Assembly (NCBI GenBank): GCA_035048495.1
Contig: CM068553.1
Span: 14,509,190-14,573,189, forward strand
DNA from: Euptelea pleiosperma
Taxonomy: Eukaryota; Streptophyta; Magnoliopsida; Ranunculales; Eupteleaceae
DNA length: 64,000 bases
Direction: 5' to 3'
A model generated the notes under the pieces. That model was not told the DNA's origin, searched no databases, and saw only the letters and a program-made list of their open reading frames with translations. Made by a program: the position numbers and the translations under genes. Below, piece after piece: positions 1 through 10,203 of the stretch (positions within the stretch are counted from its first letter, which is position 1; each line of letters starts with the position of its first letter).

Positions 1-234
1 TCATTTTATCAATCAATTAAGACATGCGAGTTTATCACCTTACCTTGACCAGTAAAGTTGTGATAGGTTAGATTAATTTTTGGATAACCTAATCACTCCT
101 CCCTTCTAGGTATTACTGATTAAAAAGAACGGACTTATTTATTTTTTCAAATAGAATTGAATATGTTGCTTAATTTTTAATTGGTGATTAATTCGAATCT
201 GACCTATTCACTCCCCTCTAGGTCCTGAAATCCA
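1..234 (+). mobile_element. 3' end of a SIRE-like copia LTR (cut by window edge)
   Basis: This stretch equals 29534-29767, the last 234 bases of the LTR that begins at 28130. It contains the motif ctattcactcccctctaggt (about 206-225), the kind of sequence found just before the end of SIRE-type LTRs, and ends in CA. So copy 1 of the duplication also begins in, or includes, the LTR, and the same retroelement may lie left of the window. Confidence 0.6.
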
Positions 235-656
235 TTAAACTTGGATTTTTCAGTTTGTCTCCTCCATTTGTTAAGCTTGCCAAAGAGATTAGAAGACTAC
301 CAACCCATTTTAAACGCAACCATGGACTCCATATAAGAACAAATATGAAACTGTAAAAAAAATAGAATCCCATATTCACAATGTAATCACCATTACAGTC
401 TATTAATTATGTTTACATTCACCCCATACCCATATACAACAACACCGTTCACCAACACATCAACCCATTCATCCACCAATCTAACTCATCAACAATACAT
501 AAAATGAGGGTGCCAAAAATCCTCAACAATACATTATGAAATTTCTTAGTCATACATTTTGTCATGATCTTATTTGTAATTTGACATATAAACTTTCATT
601 ATGCATAATTCTAGTCCAAATATAAGATGGATCTAAAAAGCAAGAATAATATAATA

Positions 657-923
657 TCATTCACTATAGAGAAATAGAGTATATTTAAGACGAACCTTAC
701 CATGAAATATATCACTCCATTCAGAGACCAACCTGAGCTTTTTAGCCACTGCCAGAAAAATATAGTTTCGTAGAACAAGAGCATGGGATGCTTTTATAAA
801 GTCAAGACTATCATAAGAATTCGAGGTATACATAAGAAGATTTATTATTTTGTAGTCTATTCTTTTTTCTACGATTGGACTTACATTTTTCACTACTATT
901 TCAAGAGTAAAAGTCTCAAGCAA
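657..923 (-). other. Unrecognised 88-codon open frame, possible exon remnant
   Basis: An open frame on the - strand with a fairly protein-like composition (for example SYDSLDFIKASHALVLRNYI). A plausible splice donor, CATG|GTAAGG, lies at about 702-711, so residues before it could be an exon of a - strand gene. Its N-terminal part overlaps the 110-bp triplicated unit, so a neighbouring duplication reuses the same coding stretch. I do not recognise the family. It could be a gene fragment or chance; the identical frame is at 30190-30456. Confidence 0.2.
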
Positions 924-1158
924 AGAAGTAGGAAAAGTACATAAGAAGATTTTATTATTTTGTAGTCTATTCTTTTTTCTACGATTGGACTTACATTTTT
1001 CACTACTATTTCAAGAGTAAAAGTCTCAAGCAAAGAGGTAGGAAAAGTACATAAGAAGATTTTATTATTTTGTAGTCTATTCTTTTTTCTACGATTGGAC
1101 TTACATTTTTCACTACTATTTCAAGAGTAAAAGTCTCAAGCAAAGAGGTAGGAAAAGT
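830..1158. repeat. Three tandem copies of a ~110-bp unit
   Basis: Units start at 830, 939 and 1049 and a fourth begins for a few bases at 1159. The first unit is one T shorter (109 versus 110 bp); otherwise they differ at only one or two bases. Each unit carries the sequence between 'acataagaag' and 'ggaaaagt'. The same array is at 30363-30691. Confidence 0.95.
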
Positions 1159-1166
1159 ACATAGTT

Positions 1167-1519
1167 AGCCTTGGGGGACCCCCATCTTTGACACCCATTT
1201 TGGCGTACCCACATAGAAGATGAATCAATGGCTGATTTTTGGTGGGTATGATCTCCTCACCATAGAGATCACCCCAACAAAAAAGCAGCCCATTCTGAAA
1301 TTTCTAACCCCCTTATATGTGGTTTTCAAGTTACACTGTAAAAATCAACGGTCCATAATTCTTTAGCTTCTAAACCAGTCTATGAATATCAGAATGATTT
1401 GAATTTTTGTGGGGATGATCTCCTCACCAAAAATCAGCCGTTGATTCGTCTTCTATGTGGGTACGCCAAAATGGGAGTAAGAAATGGAGGTCAAAAATGG
1501 GTGTCCCCAAGCCCGACCC
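1167..1519. mobile_element. Mutator-type hairpin MITE (family A)
   Basis: The two ends are inverted copies: a left arm containing ttttggcgtacccacatag and a right arm with its complement near 1460-1473. The middle is a spacer with 'accaaaaatcagc'-like stretches. The family is assigned to Mutator-like MITEs because the second member (48141-48701) has a clean 9-bp target-site duplication. The left arm here is more diverged. This copy is the 'empty' form lacking the SINE present in the 48-kb copy. Confidence 0.7.
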
Positions 1520-2194
1520 TTTTTTAATTTATATCATCTATAATACATTAAATATAAAAAGGCCTTATATAGAGTTTTTGTCTTAGGCCTCAACTTGTAT
1601 CGACACGGCCTGCATCTAAGAGTGTGTCATGTGGGTTCCTGAACGCTTGCATGAAGTTGCACGTGGTGATCTCGAGTCAATTTCTCGAAGGCATTTTGGT
1701 AAATTAAGCAAATTGGAAGCACAATTCGTGGGGTGCAACTTAAATTTCCCTAAAATAAAATAAAATATTGCCAAAACACTCTTCACACGGTGACAGCCCA
1801 AATTGGATGACAGCATGAGCTGTAGCACATGTGATATAGCGCATGATGTTGGAGAGCAATTTAGTAAGATATCGTTAGCTGTAGCGCATGAGAAGAACGT
1901 TGCTAACTATGGTTTAAAATATCACTTTTAAATGAGATCAAGTTAGAGTCGTGCTATCCCACGTTTAACTGCGAAATAGAGTCGTGCAGTTGGGCCGTGG
2001 CCCATCGCAAGATATTTGTAGGCCACGTGGCAATGACTGTAAAGGGTAAAAAAGTCTTTTAGATATTAATAAGTCATTGCCACATGATCTGTGGATCTCT
2101 TGATCTGATGGTCCACGGCTCACTAGCATTACCCATTAGTGATACCAATTATGGGAGAAAATTTGCTCTCTAGCCGTGGAGGGAAATTTGAAAC
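1520..2194. other. Intergenic, no gene seen
   Basis: Only short, unconvincing open frames are present. Short tandem wording 'tgtagc(a/g)ca' recurs at 1820-1895. A G-box-like CCACGTGG lies at 2023-2030. Confidence 0.5.
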
Positions 2195-2590
2195 ACCACC
2201 TATAAAAATGCCACGTGGTACACTTTTTCAAGCCCATTGACCCTAAGAATGTTCTTGATGGACCTACACACAAATTCCAGCCGTACGCTGACATGATGTG
2301 CCCTAATAATGTTACGTGACACACTCTTTTGGGCCCATTGACACTACTATGCTTGGTGGACGGACCTAGACACCAAAAATCAGCCCGAGCCTTCTTCATC
2401 ATGGGCTTTATGAACAGGCCCATGGGTGGGTTTCAAGGCCACAATGAAAAAGTGCTCGAACCCAATGGCTAGAAATCAGAAGCCCGGCTTATTTTTGTTG
2501 GTGTGTATGTATATAAAGGAGTGGGCCAAACATTCATAGAAAGTGGGCCCAAAAGTGTGCCACATGTCATTTTTGGAAGTGGTATATCAA
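2195..2590. mobile_element. Hairpin MITE (family B) with G-box arm
   Basis: The ends are inverted, diverged arms: 'gccacgtggtacac..gcccattgac' on the left, and a right arm reading 'gtgggcccaaaagtgtgccacatg'. Family B recurs over a dozen times in the window. Its arms share the wording 'ccacgtgg', 'ggatgtttggcc', 'ccaaaaatcag' and 'ccgttgga'. CCACGTGG is at 2211-2218. Confidence 0.65.
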
Positions 2591-2949
2591 AATTGCTTTC
2601 CAGCACTGGAGAACCATTTTTTTAGAGTTAACTGTAGCTTGCCCAAAGATTTTCTATCAAACACCCAATGTGTAATATGTTGCATCATAGTTAGGGGTTT
2701 TAATGGGCTTGGATGTCTTAATGGGCTTTTAGGTCCGGCCTGAATGGTCTTTGGGGGTGTTTACATGATTGATAATGTCTTCTTCAAATCAAGAAATATT
2801 GAAAAGAAAAACCGGCCCATAACCACCCCAGAACAGTGGACCCAACTGAACTGATTTGGCCGGTAGAGACGAACTATGAAAGGTTGATAACCGGGTACAT
2901 AGCATGAAGTACGAACCAATTACCAAAAAAAAAAACATGAAGTATGAAC

Positions 2950-3314
2950 GAAGGTTTAAAAAACGGCCGTTATAACGTCCCCATTACGTTATGGACCATT
3001 AAAATGCCCAAAAAATAACGGCCATTATTTTCTGAAAAATTTTGTGAAAAAAAGGTCATTTTTTTCCATTCTTTTCCGTTACTTTTCAGTTATTTTTCGT
3101 TATATTCCGTTTTTCCTGTTATTTTCCATTTTTGAAATTTTAAAATTCAAAATTTGAATTTCAGCGCCATCGTTTCCTTTATTTTCCATTTTTTTCTCCT
3201 TTTTTTCATTTTTTTTCTATTTTTGCCCCTGAGCGTTTTTTTTCCGTTATAACGGAAAAAATGGTAACGCCCCCAGTCCGTTATACTGTCATAACGGTCC
3301 CCCTTTAAACCTTG
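2950..3314. mobile_element. hAT-type MITE (family C)
   Basis: The terminal arms read AAGGTTTAAA on the left and TTTAAACCTTG on the right. They are followed inward by CGTTATAACG-rich inverted sequence around a T-rich centre. The element is flanked by an exact 8-bp direct repeat, GTATGAAC (2942-2949 and 3315-3322), the size expected of hAT transposition. It has no coding capacity. Its copy is at 32483-32847. Confidence 0.85.
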
Positions 3315-3447
3315 GTATGAACTAATAACCAGCTCATTGATTCATATTTTCTAGATCCAAGAAACCAGTCGACAAGGAATTTCATTAATAACTGGCCGTT
3401 TTGATCTTTTGGCACAACTGATGAATTTAGTATGCGTCGTGATGTAA

Positions 3448-3832
3448 CAAGGTATACCTGAGATCGTTTCATTTGCGGAAGCGGCATTTTTGGTAGTCAC
3501 CACTGCCATCTGGGCCCACTGACCGCATGGATGTTTAGCCCACCCTTTAATAGACATTCATACAAAAAATCAGCTTGTTTAATGATTTTTAGCCGTTGGT
3601 TTTAGTACTCAAAAAATGGTTGTATTCAACGGCTATAAGAGCGCATTAAATGGTGCTAAAAAGTGTTAAAAATCTAATGGTTATAGATTAGCAATCAAGG
3701 TGATTTTTGGTATGTATATCCACCAAGGGGTGGGATAAACATCCAAGCAGTCAGTGGGCCCAGATGGCAGCGGCGACTACCAAAAATGCCGCTTCCGCAA
3801 ATGAACAGTTTCAGGCATACCTTGTTACATCT
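3448..3832. mobile_element. Hairpin MITE (family D)
   Basis: Left arm ATGTAACAAGGTATACCTGA and right arm TCAGGCATACCTTGTTACAT are near-perfect inverted repeats. Inside them a second inverted pair surrounds 'gaagcggcatttttggtagt'. A relative with the same ends is at 46447-46822, and the duplicate is at 32981-33365. No protein is encoded. Confidence 0.8.
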
Positions 3833-4202
3833 TTTTCCATTTAGTATATCCTTTTAGGAGATCCCAAAGAATTGCATTTATATCCTTATGAGCTGGGCTT
3901 GGGCTTGACTTTAAAGACCCATAAGAGAGATGGGTCGTGCTTGTGCTTAACATTTAACAAAACTATATTAAGCCCTACTCAAATCAAAATGATCCGGCAC
4001 ATCTGTTAATGGGCTTGTATTGGGCCTAAATCATGTGGCCTGTATTGGGATGAACCAGCTTGAACCTAGTCACATATCTCGGGCCAATATCTCAGGCCAA
4101 TCTAGGTTAGAGCTAGGCCTGGAACAAATCCAGCCCATTAACCCCATGCATTACATATTCATCATATTCCATTCTTCTCTTCGTATACCAAACTCTTTGA
4201 AA

Positions 4203-4500
4203 ATGCCAGTTGGCACACTTTCTGGTCAATTGACCCTACTGATGTTTGGCCGATCTGAACACTAAAATCAGCCTGATTGGTAAATTTCTACCCATTGGAT
4301 ATGAGTAGTTTTTTAATCATGGACTTAGAACCCATTCATGTATATGTTCATAAAGCCAATGATGCAAATGTTCAAATCCAACCGCTAAAAATCACCAATG
4401 AAACTGATTTTTGGTGTGTAGGTAACAAAAGGATGGGCCAAACATTCGTAAAGTAAGCAGGCCCAAAAGAATGTGTGTGCTACATTGCATTTTGGGGAGT
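4203..4500. mobile_element. Hairpin MITE (family B)
   Basis: An inverted pair 'ttggcacactttctggtcaattgaccctactgatg' (left) and 'catt..cagtaagcaggcccaaaagaatgtgtg' style (right) encloses 'accaaaaatcag' wording of family B. The arms are more diverged than in other members. Confidence 0.5.
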
Positions 4501-4511
4501 TCAATACAAGG

Positions 4512-4797
4512 TTTAAAAGAGGCCATTTTAACGGTATAACGGACTGGGGGTGTTACCATTTTTCCGTTAAAATGAATTGTAACAGATGGGCAATAACTGT
4601 AAAAAAAAAAAAAATTTAAAATAAATGGGAAATAATGAAAATGAAAAATAACAGAAATAACGGAAAACGGAAAAAGCGGCACTGATATTTAAATTTTGAA
4701 ATTCAAATTTTCAAAAAAGAAAAATAATGACCATTTTTTCACAAGTTTTTACAGAAAATAACGGCCGTTAAATTCGTTAAAATGGCTTTATTTTAAA
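4512..4797. mobile_element. hAT-type MITE (family C), second copy
   Basis: It begins CAAGGTTTAAAAGAGG and ends in TTTTAAAACATG, with internal AACGG/CCGTT inverted sequence like 2950-3314. I could not see a matching 8-bp target duplication, so one end may be eroded. Its copy is at 34045-34330. Confidence 0.65.
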
Positions 4798-6700
4798 ACA
4801 TGAAAATAACCATGGATCAGTATACTAAGTATATTCGTAAATCCATTGCCCTTTGCTGGGCATTTATTTCTTAAAACTAAGGCCAGCTAAGGTCAAAGGG
4901 CACCCACCCAAACGTTATTTTATTCAGCTAGGCGATGGGCTCTCCTGCACAGCTATTTCATTCCCTCCTGTAATTTTCAAGATTTGAACCGTTAGGGTTA
5001 GCTCAGTATCTGGTCAAAGTCAACATATTTAAGAGCCCCATTGCTAGAAACCGTTGGATTAAGATCAGATGGGTTGTTGTTAACACATAACCTTCTTTCT
5101 TTCTTTCTTTTTCCTTTTTTTTTTTTCAAATAAATGAGCTAAAAAGTGTCTCATTTGTTGGTCCCTCGAGCCTGGTCCTTTTGAAAAATGGGTAGCTTTA
5201 TAGTAGTTACCCCACTTACCAGTTTTTTGAATATGAAACGGCTAACCAACGGCTCTTTTAGTGGGACCCCACACACTATATTAAAGTTTCCGTATGTTTT
5301 TTACGAACCAAAAAATGTGTCCCCATTTTAAAATTTAACCCCATTTCCCTCTTTTTAAGGGTCTGTTTGGAAATCTCATGTTTTCAAACATAATTGGTCT
5401 GTAAGGGCTGTTTTAATCCCATTTCCCTCTTTTTAAGGGCCTGTTTTAAAAGGCAAAATCTGAAAAATGGGGGTCCAAAAAACTGGCCCCATAATGTTAC
5501 CAAACACAACCCAAAAGGACCAAACATGGAATGACCATGGCCCCATTTTTTGGATTTTCAAACGGGCTCTTATCTCCCATATCTATTTTTATATCAAAAT
5601 GCCATAATAGGTTGTAAATTGGCAAAACCTTATAGCATGATAACGTGTTGCAAATACACCGTAGTTACGTAGGGACCCACCATTTGATGGATCCAAAGCG
5701 GAAAAATTGACCCGGTTGAATTATTTGTAACCAATTAACTATTGCATTAATTTGGATGGTTTTGACATATTTGGCAAAGGAAAATGATAGCATTGTCCGT
5801 ATTATGAGGTAATCAGGTCGGTTTCAGGACCGGAGATCGACCATTGAACCCCTGCATGTGCGACATGCACACGGATATTGGTTGATAAACTGTCATTAGG
5901 TCAAGATCCAAACGGGTCATCAAATCTGAGAGGTGGTTAACCGGGTCAATCTGGTTCAACCGGCAAACCGCGAACCATGATTTCTATAAATAATAAAAGT
6001 CTGGTTCATTATGTACCCGGACCAGTTGGATCTACCGGTCCCACGAACCATGGCATTATAAATACTGCAAATTACCTAACTATATTATTCGAGTCACATG
6101 CTCTGTGCCAGCTACGAGTCAAAACTACCGAGCATTTCCTCCCACTGATTTAAGCTCTTACTGTACAAATGTAGGTAATTTTTCAGATAAAGAGGCCGAG
6201 TCGAGCCGGGTCGGGCGGGCAACCTATTTCAACTGTAAAGATATATAAAAAACAATTGGTTTTAATGATTTAATCGTTGTGGGTCAAATGGTTTTCCGAT
6301 TTAACCCGTTAATGCAAGATGTTTTAATGGGTCGATATTCACCCGGCCCAGTTCACCGACTCAATGGTTAAACCCGATGATCCGATCCGCTTCCAGAACA
6401 CTGAGTGGGGGTTATACATTTGAAATTCAAAATGGAAATATCGTGATATTTTTTTCCTCAATAGGACAATAATTGACAATTCAATATGTTAAAAGTTACA
6501 CCACTTTCCCTCATGTGTCTGTTCTTAACACCATACAACAGGGGGTATGGACCATTCATCCTTCCACTACCCAACTTGCCAATCCTAACCATTTGATAAT
6601 TTGACTTTTTTCTTTGTTAGTAATTGTCACGTGATCCGACGGCTTGGAGTTTCCTACACGACATTGTTAGTGACTGATGAAGCATGAATACTATACAAGG
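4798..6700. other. Intergenic, repeats only
   Basis: No credible gene. Seen here: a short (TTTC)n/poly-T run at about 5095-5130, a reiterated 'ccatttccctctttttaaggg' (about 5341 and 5419), and a stretch at 5690-6390 rich in 'accggttc / ggttaaccgg' wording that looks like old MITE sequence. Confidence 0.5.
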
Positions 6701-6712
6701 GGTAAATCTTTG

Positions 6713-6990
6713 ACGACGGACGTCCATCATCAAGGTTGATGATAGATCTCAATATGAGTCATGTGGTTCACTCTTAGAGACCACCGACAGTCTGATTCGT
6801 CATTTCTAACCTTTGGATCTGAGTACCTCAAATAATGCTAGATCTCCGCGGTTGAAAATAAACCATGAAAAAGACTCCATCCAACGGTTATAAATCACTA
6901 ATCAGATTAGTTTTGATCTGTAGATCCACCTAGGGATGTGCCAAACATCTGTACGGTCATCTCTCAGAGTATACCACGTGGCTTATTCGT
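6713..6990. mobile_element. Hairpin MITE (family B) upstream of F-box gene
   Basis: Inverted ends: 'gacggacgtccatcatcaa' on the left and 'ttcgtccgtcatcaaa' on the right. Internal arms are 'gagaccaccgacag' versus 'cggtcatctctcagag'. A G-box CCACGTGG is at 6974-6981. Four of the substitutions between the two large copies fall in this element. Confidence 0.75.
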
Positions 6991-7082
6991 CCGTCATCAA
7001 AAATTTATCTACATGCAAATGAAACAAAAAGAGAAGATTGTATTGAATGAAACAATAAGCTTTTTAAGACATTGCAGTCTTT

Positions 7083-7420
7083 AAATAAATCTTTGATGAT
7101 GAACTGCAGTATGAGCCACGTGGTACATTTGTAAAGACCAATGACTGTATTGATGTGTAGTCCACTCCCAGGTGGACCTACAGACCAAAACTCAGCTTTA
7201 TTGGTACTTTCTAAGCGTTTGCATTGGAGTTTTCTTTTCATTAGTTTATTTTTAACCGTGGGATTCGAGCAATATTTGGATACTCAGATCCAAAGGTCAG
7301 GATGATTTTTTGTCTGTAGGTCCACTGTCCACCTGGAGATGGGCTAAACATCCACACAATCGGTGGTCTCTAAGAGTGTGCCACGTGGTTGGTATTGTTG
7401 TCGATCAGGAGATTTGATGA
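7083..7420. mobile_element. Hairpin MITE (family B) immediately upstream of F-box gene
   Basis: The arms 'gagccacgtggtacatttgtaaagaccaatgac' and 'caatcggtggtctctaagagtgtgccacgtgg' are inverted repeats around a centre with 'tttttaaccgtgg'. Each arm carries a perfect CCACGTGG (7116-7123 and 7381-7388). The inner one lies 389 bases before the F-box start codon, so it may act as promoter sequence. Confidence 0.8.
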
Positions 7421-7670
7421 CGACTATTTTAATCTTACCAACCATTTTAATCTGCTACCGTTACGTACGATCAAATCAGCTTTTCAGAGATCGAAGAGAA
7501 GAGAGAAGAAACATCCAAATTTTAAACCTAAGGACACATTTGTAATTATCTCACACAAAAAGTCTAATTTTACAATCATTTCAACAAATAAATCTTGAAA
7601 ATTAAAGACCCCACACATCAGAAATCCGTTTGAGAAAAACTAGAGAGAAGCAACGAGAGACTCAGAGGGA

Positions 7671-7776
7671 GGGAGAGAGAGAGAGAGAGAGAGAGAGGCG
7701 ATGCAGCGAAGAAGTAGAAGTAGAAGCAGAGAAGAATCATCCAACGTTCGATCCGAAACCCTAACCCTAACCCTAA
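7671..7776 (+). promoter_or_regulatory. GA microsatellite, uORF start and telo-box in the F-box 5' leader
   Basis: A (GA)n run at about 7671-7697 is followed by an upstream ATG at 7701. A telo-box follows: three CCCTAA repeats preceded by AAA, at about 7757-7776, directly abutting the start codon. AAACCCTAA telo-boxes are a known feature of plant promoters and leaders of growth-related genes. In copy 2 the GA run is interrupted by one A. Confidence 0.6.
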
Positions 7777-7805
7777 ATGCCCTACTCACCAGAGAGAAAC
7801 CCTAG
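7701..7805 (+). CDS. Upstream ORF (34 codons) overlapping the F-box start
   Basis: ATG at 7701 opens a basic, Arg/Ser-rich peptide beginning MQRRSRSRSREESS. It ends at TAG 7803-7805, 29 bases inside the main coding sequence and in another frame. If the transcript starts upstream of 7701, ribosomes using this ATG would bypass the main start, so it could lower F-box translation. It is identical in copy 2 (37234-37338). Whether it is translated is unknown. Confidence 0.35.
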   Translation: MQRRSRSRSREESSNVRSETLTLTLNALLTREKP

Positions 7806-10091
7806 ACCGCAATTGAAGAGGCCTCCGAGCTGGCCAGACCTCTGGTTCAAAGGAAAAGCTCTCAAGCATGTGGTTTTCAAGATGCAGCTCGATTCTCTCA
7901 CCACCGCAACACCAGAGAGACCAACACCAGCACCCCAACAGAAAGAAACCATAACCCTAGATGATTCTCCGGGGACCAACCTGACTTCTCTCTTATCTGA
8001 CGAGCTTCTTCTTCGGATCTTCTCCAAGCTCCCAGACTCGCAACGAAACCCTAATTCGCTCGTATGCAAGCGATGGATGATTCTGCAAGGTCGTCTGGTT
8101 CGCTCCGTCAAGCTCCTCGACTGGTTTTTTCTCGAATCAGGTCGGCTTCTTTCTCGGTTCCCTAATCTCACTGACGTTGATCTCGTTCGCGCCTGTATTG
8201 AGTCGCCGAAGAATTCCGGAATCTTGTTGACTAATCGTTTAATCACGCTTCATCTCGATTCTGATTACTTGGTGGGTCCCTTTATCCGTGAGGACAATTT
8301 GCTGCCGTTGGATTCGATTGATCGAGGTCTACGAATTCTCGCCCGTGGATGCCCTAATTTACGGAAACTTGTTCTCATTGCTGCTACGGAGAAGGGGCTT
8401 TCGAGTGTCGCCGAAGAGTGTCCGACGTTGCAGGAATTGGAGCTGCACCGGTGCACGGATCTCTCCTTACGTGGGATATCTGCTTGCCAGAATTTACAGA
8501 TCTTGAAATTGGTTGGCATTGTTGATGGATTTTACGGTACAGTGATTTCGGATATTGGATTGACGATCTTGGCGCACGGATGTAAACGGCTGGTAAAGCT
8601 CGAGTTGAGCGGGTGCGAGGGTAGTTATGATGGGATTAGAGCAATTGGCCAATGCTGCCACATGCTGGAGGAGCTCACACTTTGCAACCACATGATGGAT
8701 GAGGGGTGGATGGCTGGGTTGTCATTCTGTGGAAATTTGAAGACTTTGAAGCTTCAGTCATGCAAGAGGATCGATCTAAATCCTGGGCCAGTCGAGCATT
8801 TGGGGTCTTGCCCAACTCTTGAAGGGTTGCATCTGCAGCGGTGCCAATTGCGCAATAAGCAGAGTATGGCTGCATTGTTTCAGGTGTGCAGCGCTGTTAG
8901 GGAGATTGTTTTTCAGGACTGTTGGGGATTGGACAATGAAATTTTTGGCGTTGCAAGTACTTGCAGGTATCGGTCTTTTTCTTTCCTTTGATAAGCCGAT
9001 ACTGCCTACAAGCTTTTGCATTTATGGATAGAAGAATGATTTGAATGTACTTTAGCTCTACAGCTGAAACAAAAAAAGCATGGTAGGTGTTAAGAATCAT
9101 AATCTTAGTGTGTAGTTTGATTTTTTTATCTTTCACAATACTTGTAATGTTTCTCATGTGTATTACAAGTTGGAAGAATTTCGATGATGGTTGGGTCATT
9201 TTGTTTATGTTTCAGTAGCTTAGTGACTGAAGTTCCTTCTTTCAAGGATTGTAAAACATTACCATAAAATTACATGAAGAAGGGATCGCTCATGTTAAAT
9301 GCTGAATGATCAATCACATCTGTCAGAAACGATATATAAATACCAAGTTATGTATTTTAAGTGATTGAGAGACGGAACTACAATATAAATGACTTGGGAA
9401 CCATGAGATCCTCATACTCGACAGTTAAGAATTCTGTAGAACTGTGGTGATGGAAGTAGATGTTAGCATCATAGTTTTGTCCCTTGTAGTAGCTCGACAG
9501 CTATAACTTTATTGAACTATATCAAAAGATGGAAAAGTATGCTCCTTAACTGAATAATTTGTCACGGCTTTATTGTTTTTAATGTTTTCATTCTAAATTA
9601 CCATGACTTAGAAGAGTTTAACTGTGAGGACAGAGAACTCTTCATATTCATAGTTTTTCTTGATTTGGCTGACGATCTTACCTTTTTACATTTATAATCA
9701 TACAAAGTTTAGCCGTGACTGACACAAGCAACAAGTTTTTATAATAAATCAGAAAGAAAGTGACATTATGGAATTCAATAATTTAGTATTGGAAGTTTTA
9801 ATGGGTGATTATTTTCTTCACAGGAGGGTAAAGATTATATCCTTGGAAGGATGCTCGTTGCTAACAACAGAAGGTCTTGAGTCAGTAATTCTTTCTTGGG
9901 TGGAACTTCAAAGGCTTAGAGTAGTCTCATGTAACAATATAAGGGACAGTGAAGTCACTCCTGCATTATCAAGTTTGTTTTCTGTCCTTAAAGAGTTGAA
10001 ATGGCGACCAGATTCCAGATCTGTTCTCTCATCAAGTCTTGCAGGGACTGGAGTGGGAAAGAAAGGTGGTAGATTTTTTAAGAGGGTTTGA
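7777..10091 (+). CDS. F-box/LRR protein (At5g07670/At5g51370-like), copy 1, two exons
   Basis: Coding sequence 7777-8966 joined to 9824-10091 (485 codons plus stop). The donor is GCAG|GTATCG and the acceptor CTTCACAG|GAGG; the join restores [20 protein letters not shown], a conserved stretch of the family. The N-terminus has the family's PSWPDLWFK motif (about 18-25), then an F-box at about 70-112 ([20 protein letters not shown]...VCKRW). Cys-rich leucine-rich repeats of the RNI type follow from about 130 to 460, and the protein ends [12 protein letters not shown]-box proteins bind SKP1 in SCF ubiquitin ligases, the LRRs picking the substrate; this member's substrate is not known to me. Length and both ends fit the family, so the gene looks intact. 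The leader has a uORF and a telo-box. Copy 1 lacks one Lys codon present in copy 2 (TPERPTP). Confidence 0.9.
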
Positions 10092-10203
10092 GGAATCACT
10101 CCTGCATTATCAAGTTTATTTTCTATCCTTAAAGAGTTGAAATGGCAACCAGATTCCAGATCTGTTCTTTCATCAAGTCTTGCAGGGACTGGAGTGGGAA
10201 AGG
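9955..10203. repeat. 141-bp tandem duplication across the F-box stop codon
   Basis: The last coding stretch from tcactcctgcatt (9955) is repeated from 10096, exactly 141 bases (47 codons) later. The two copies differ at a few bases. The TGA stop at 10089-10091 lies between them, so the second copy is now 3' UTR. It explains why an antisense frame at 9908-10243 contains an internally repeated peptide. Same in copy 2 (39498-39746). Confidence 0.95.

Noticed and set aside
7782..9199. Long antisense and out-of-frame open frames over the F-box exon (both copies)
   Set aside because: They are shadows of the conserved F-box/LRR coding frame and have no family motif of their own.
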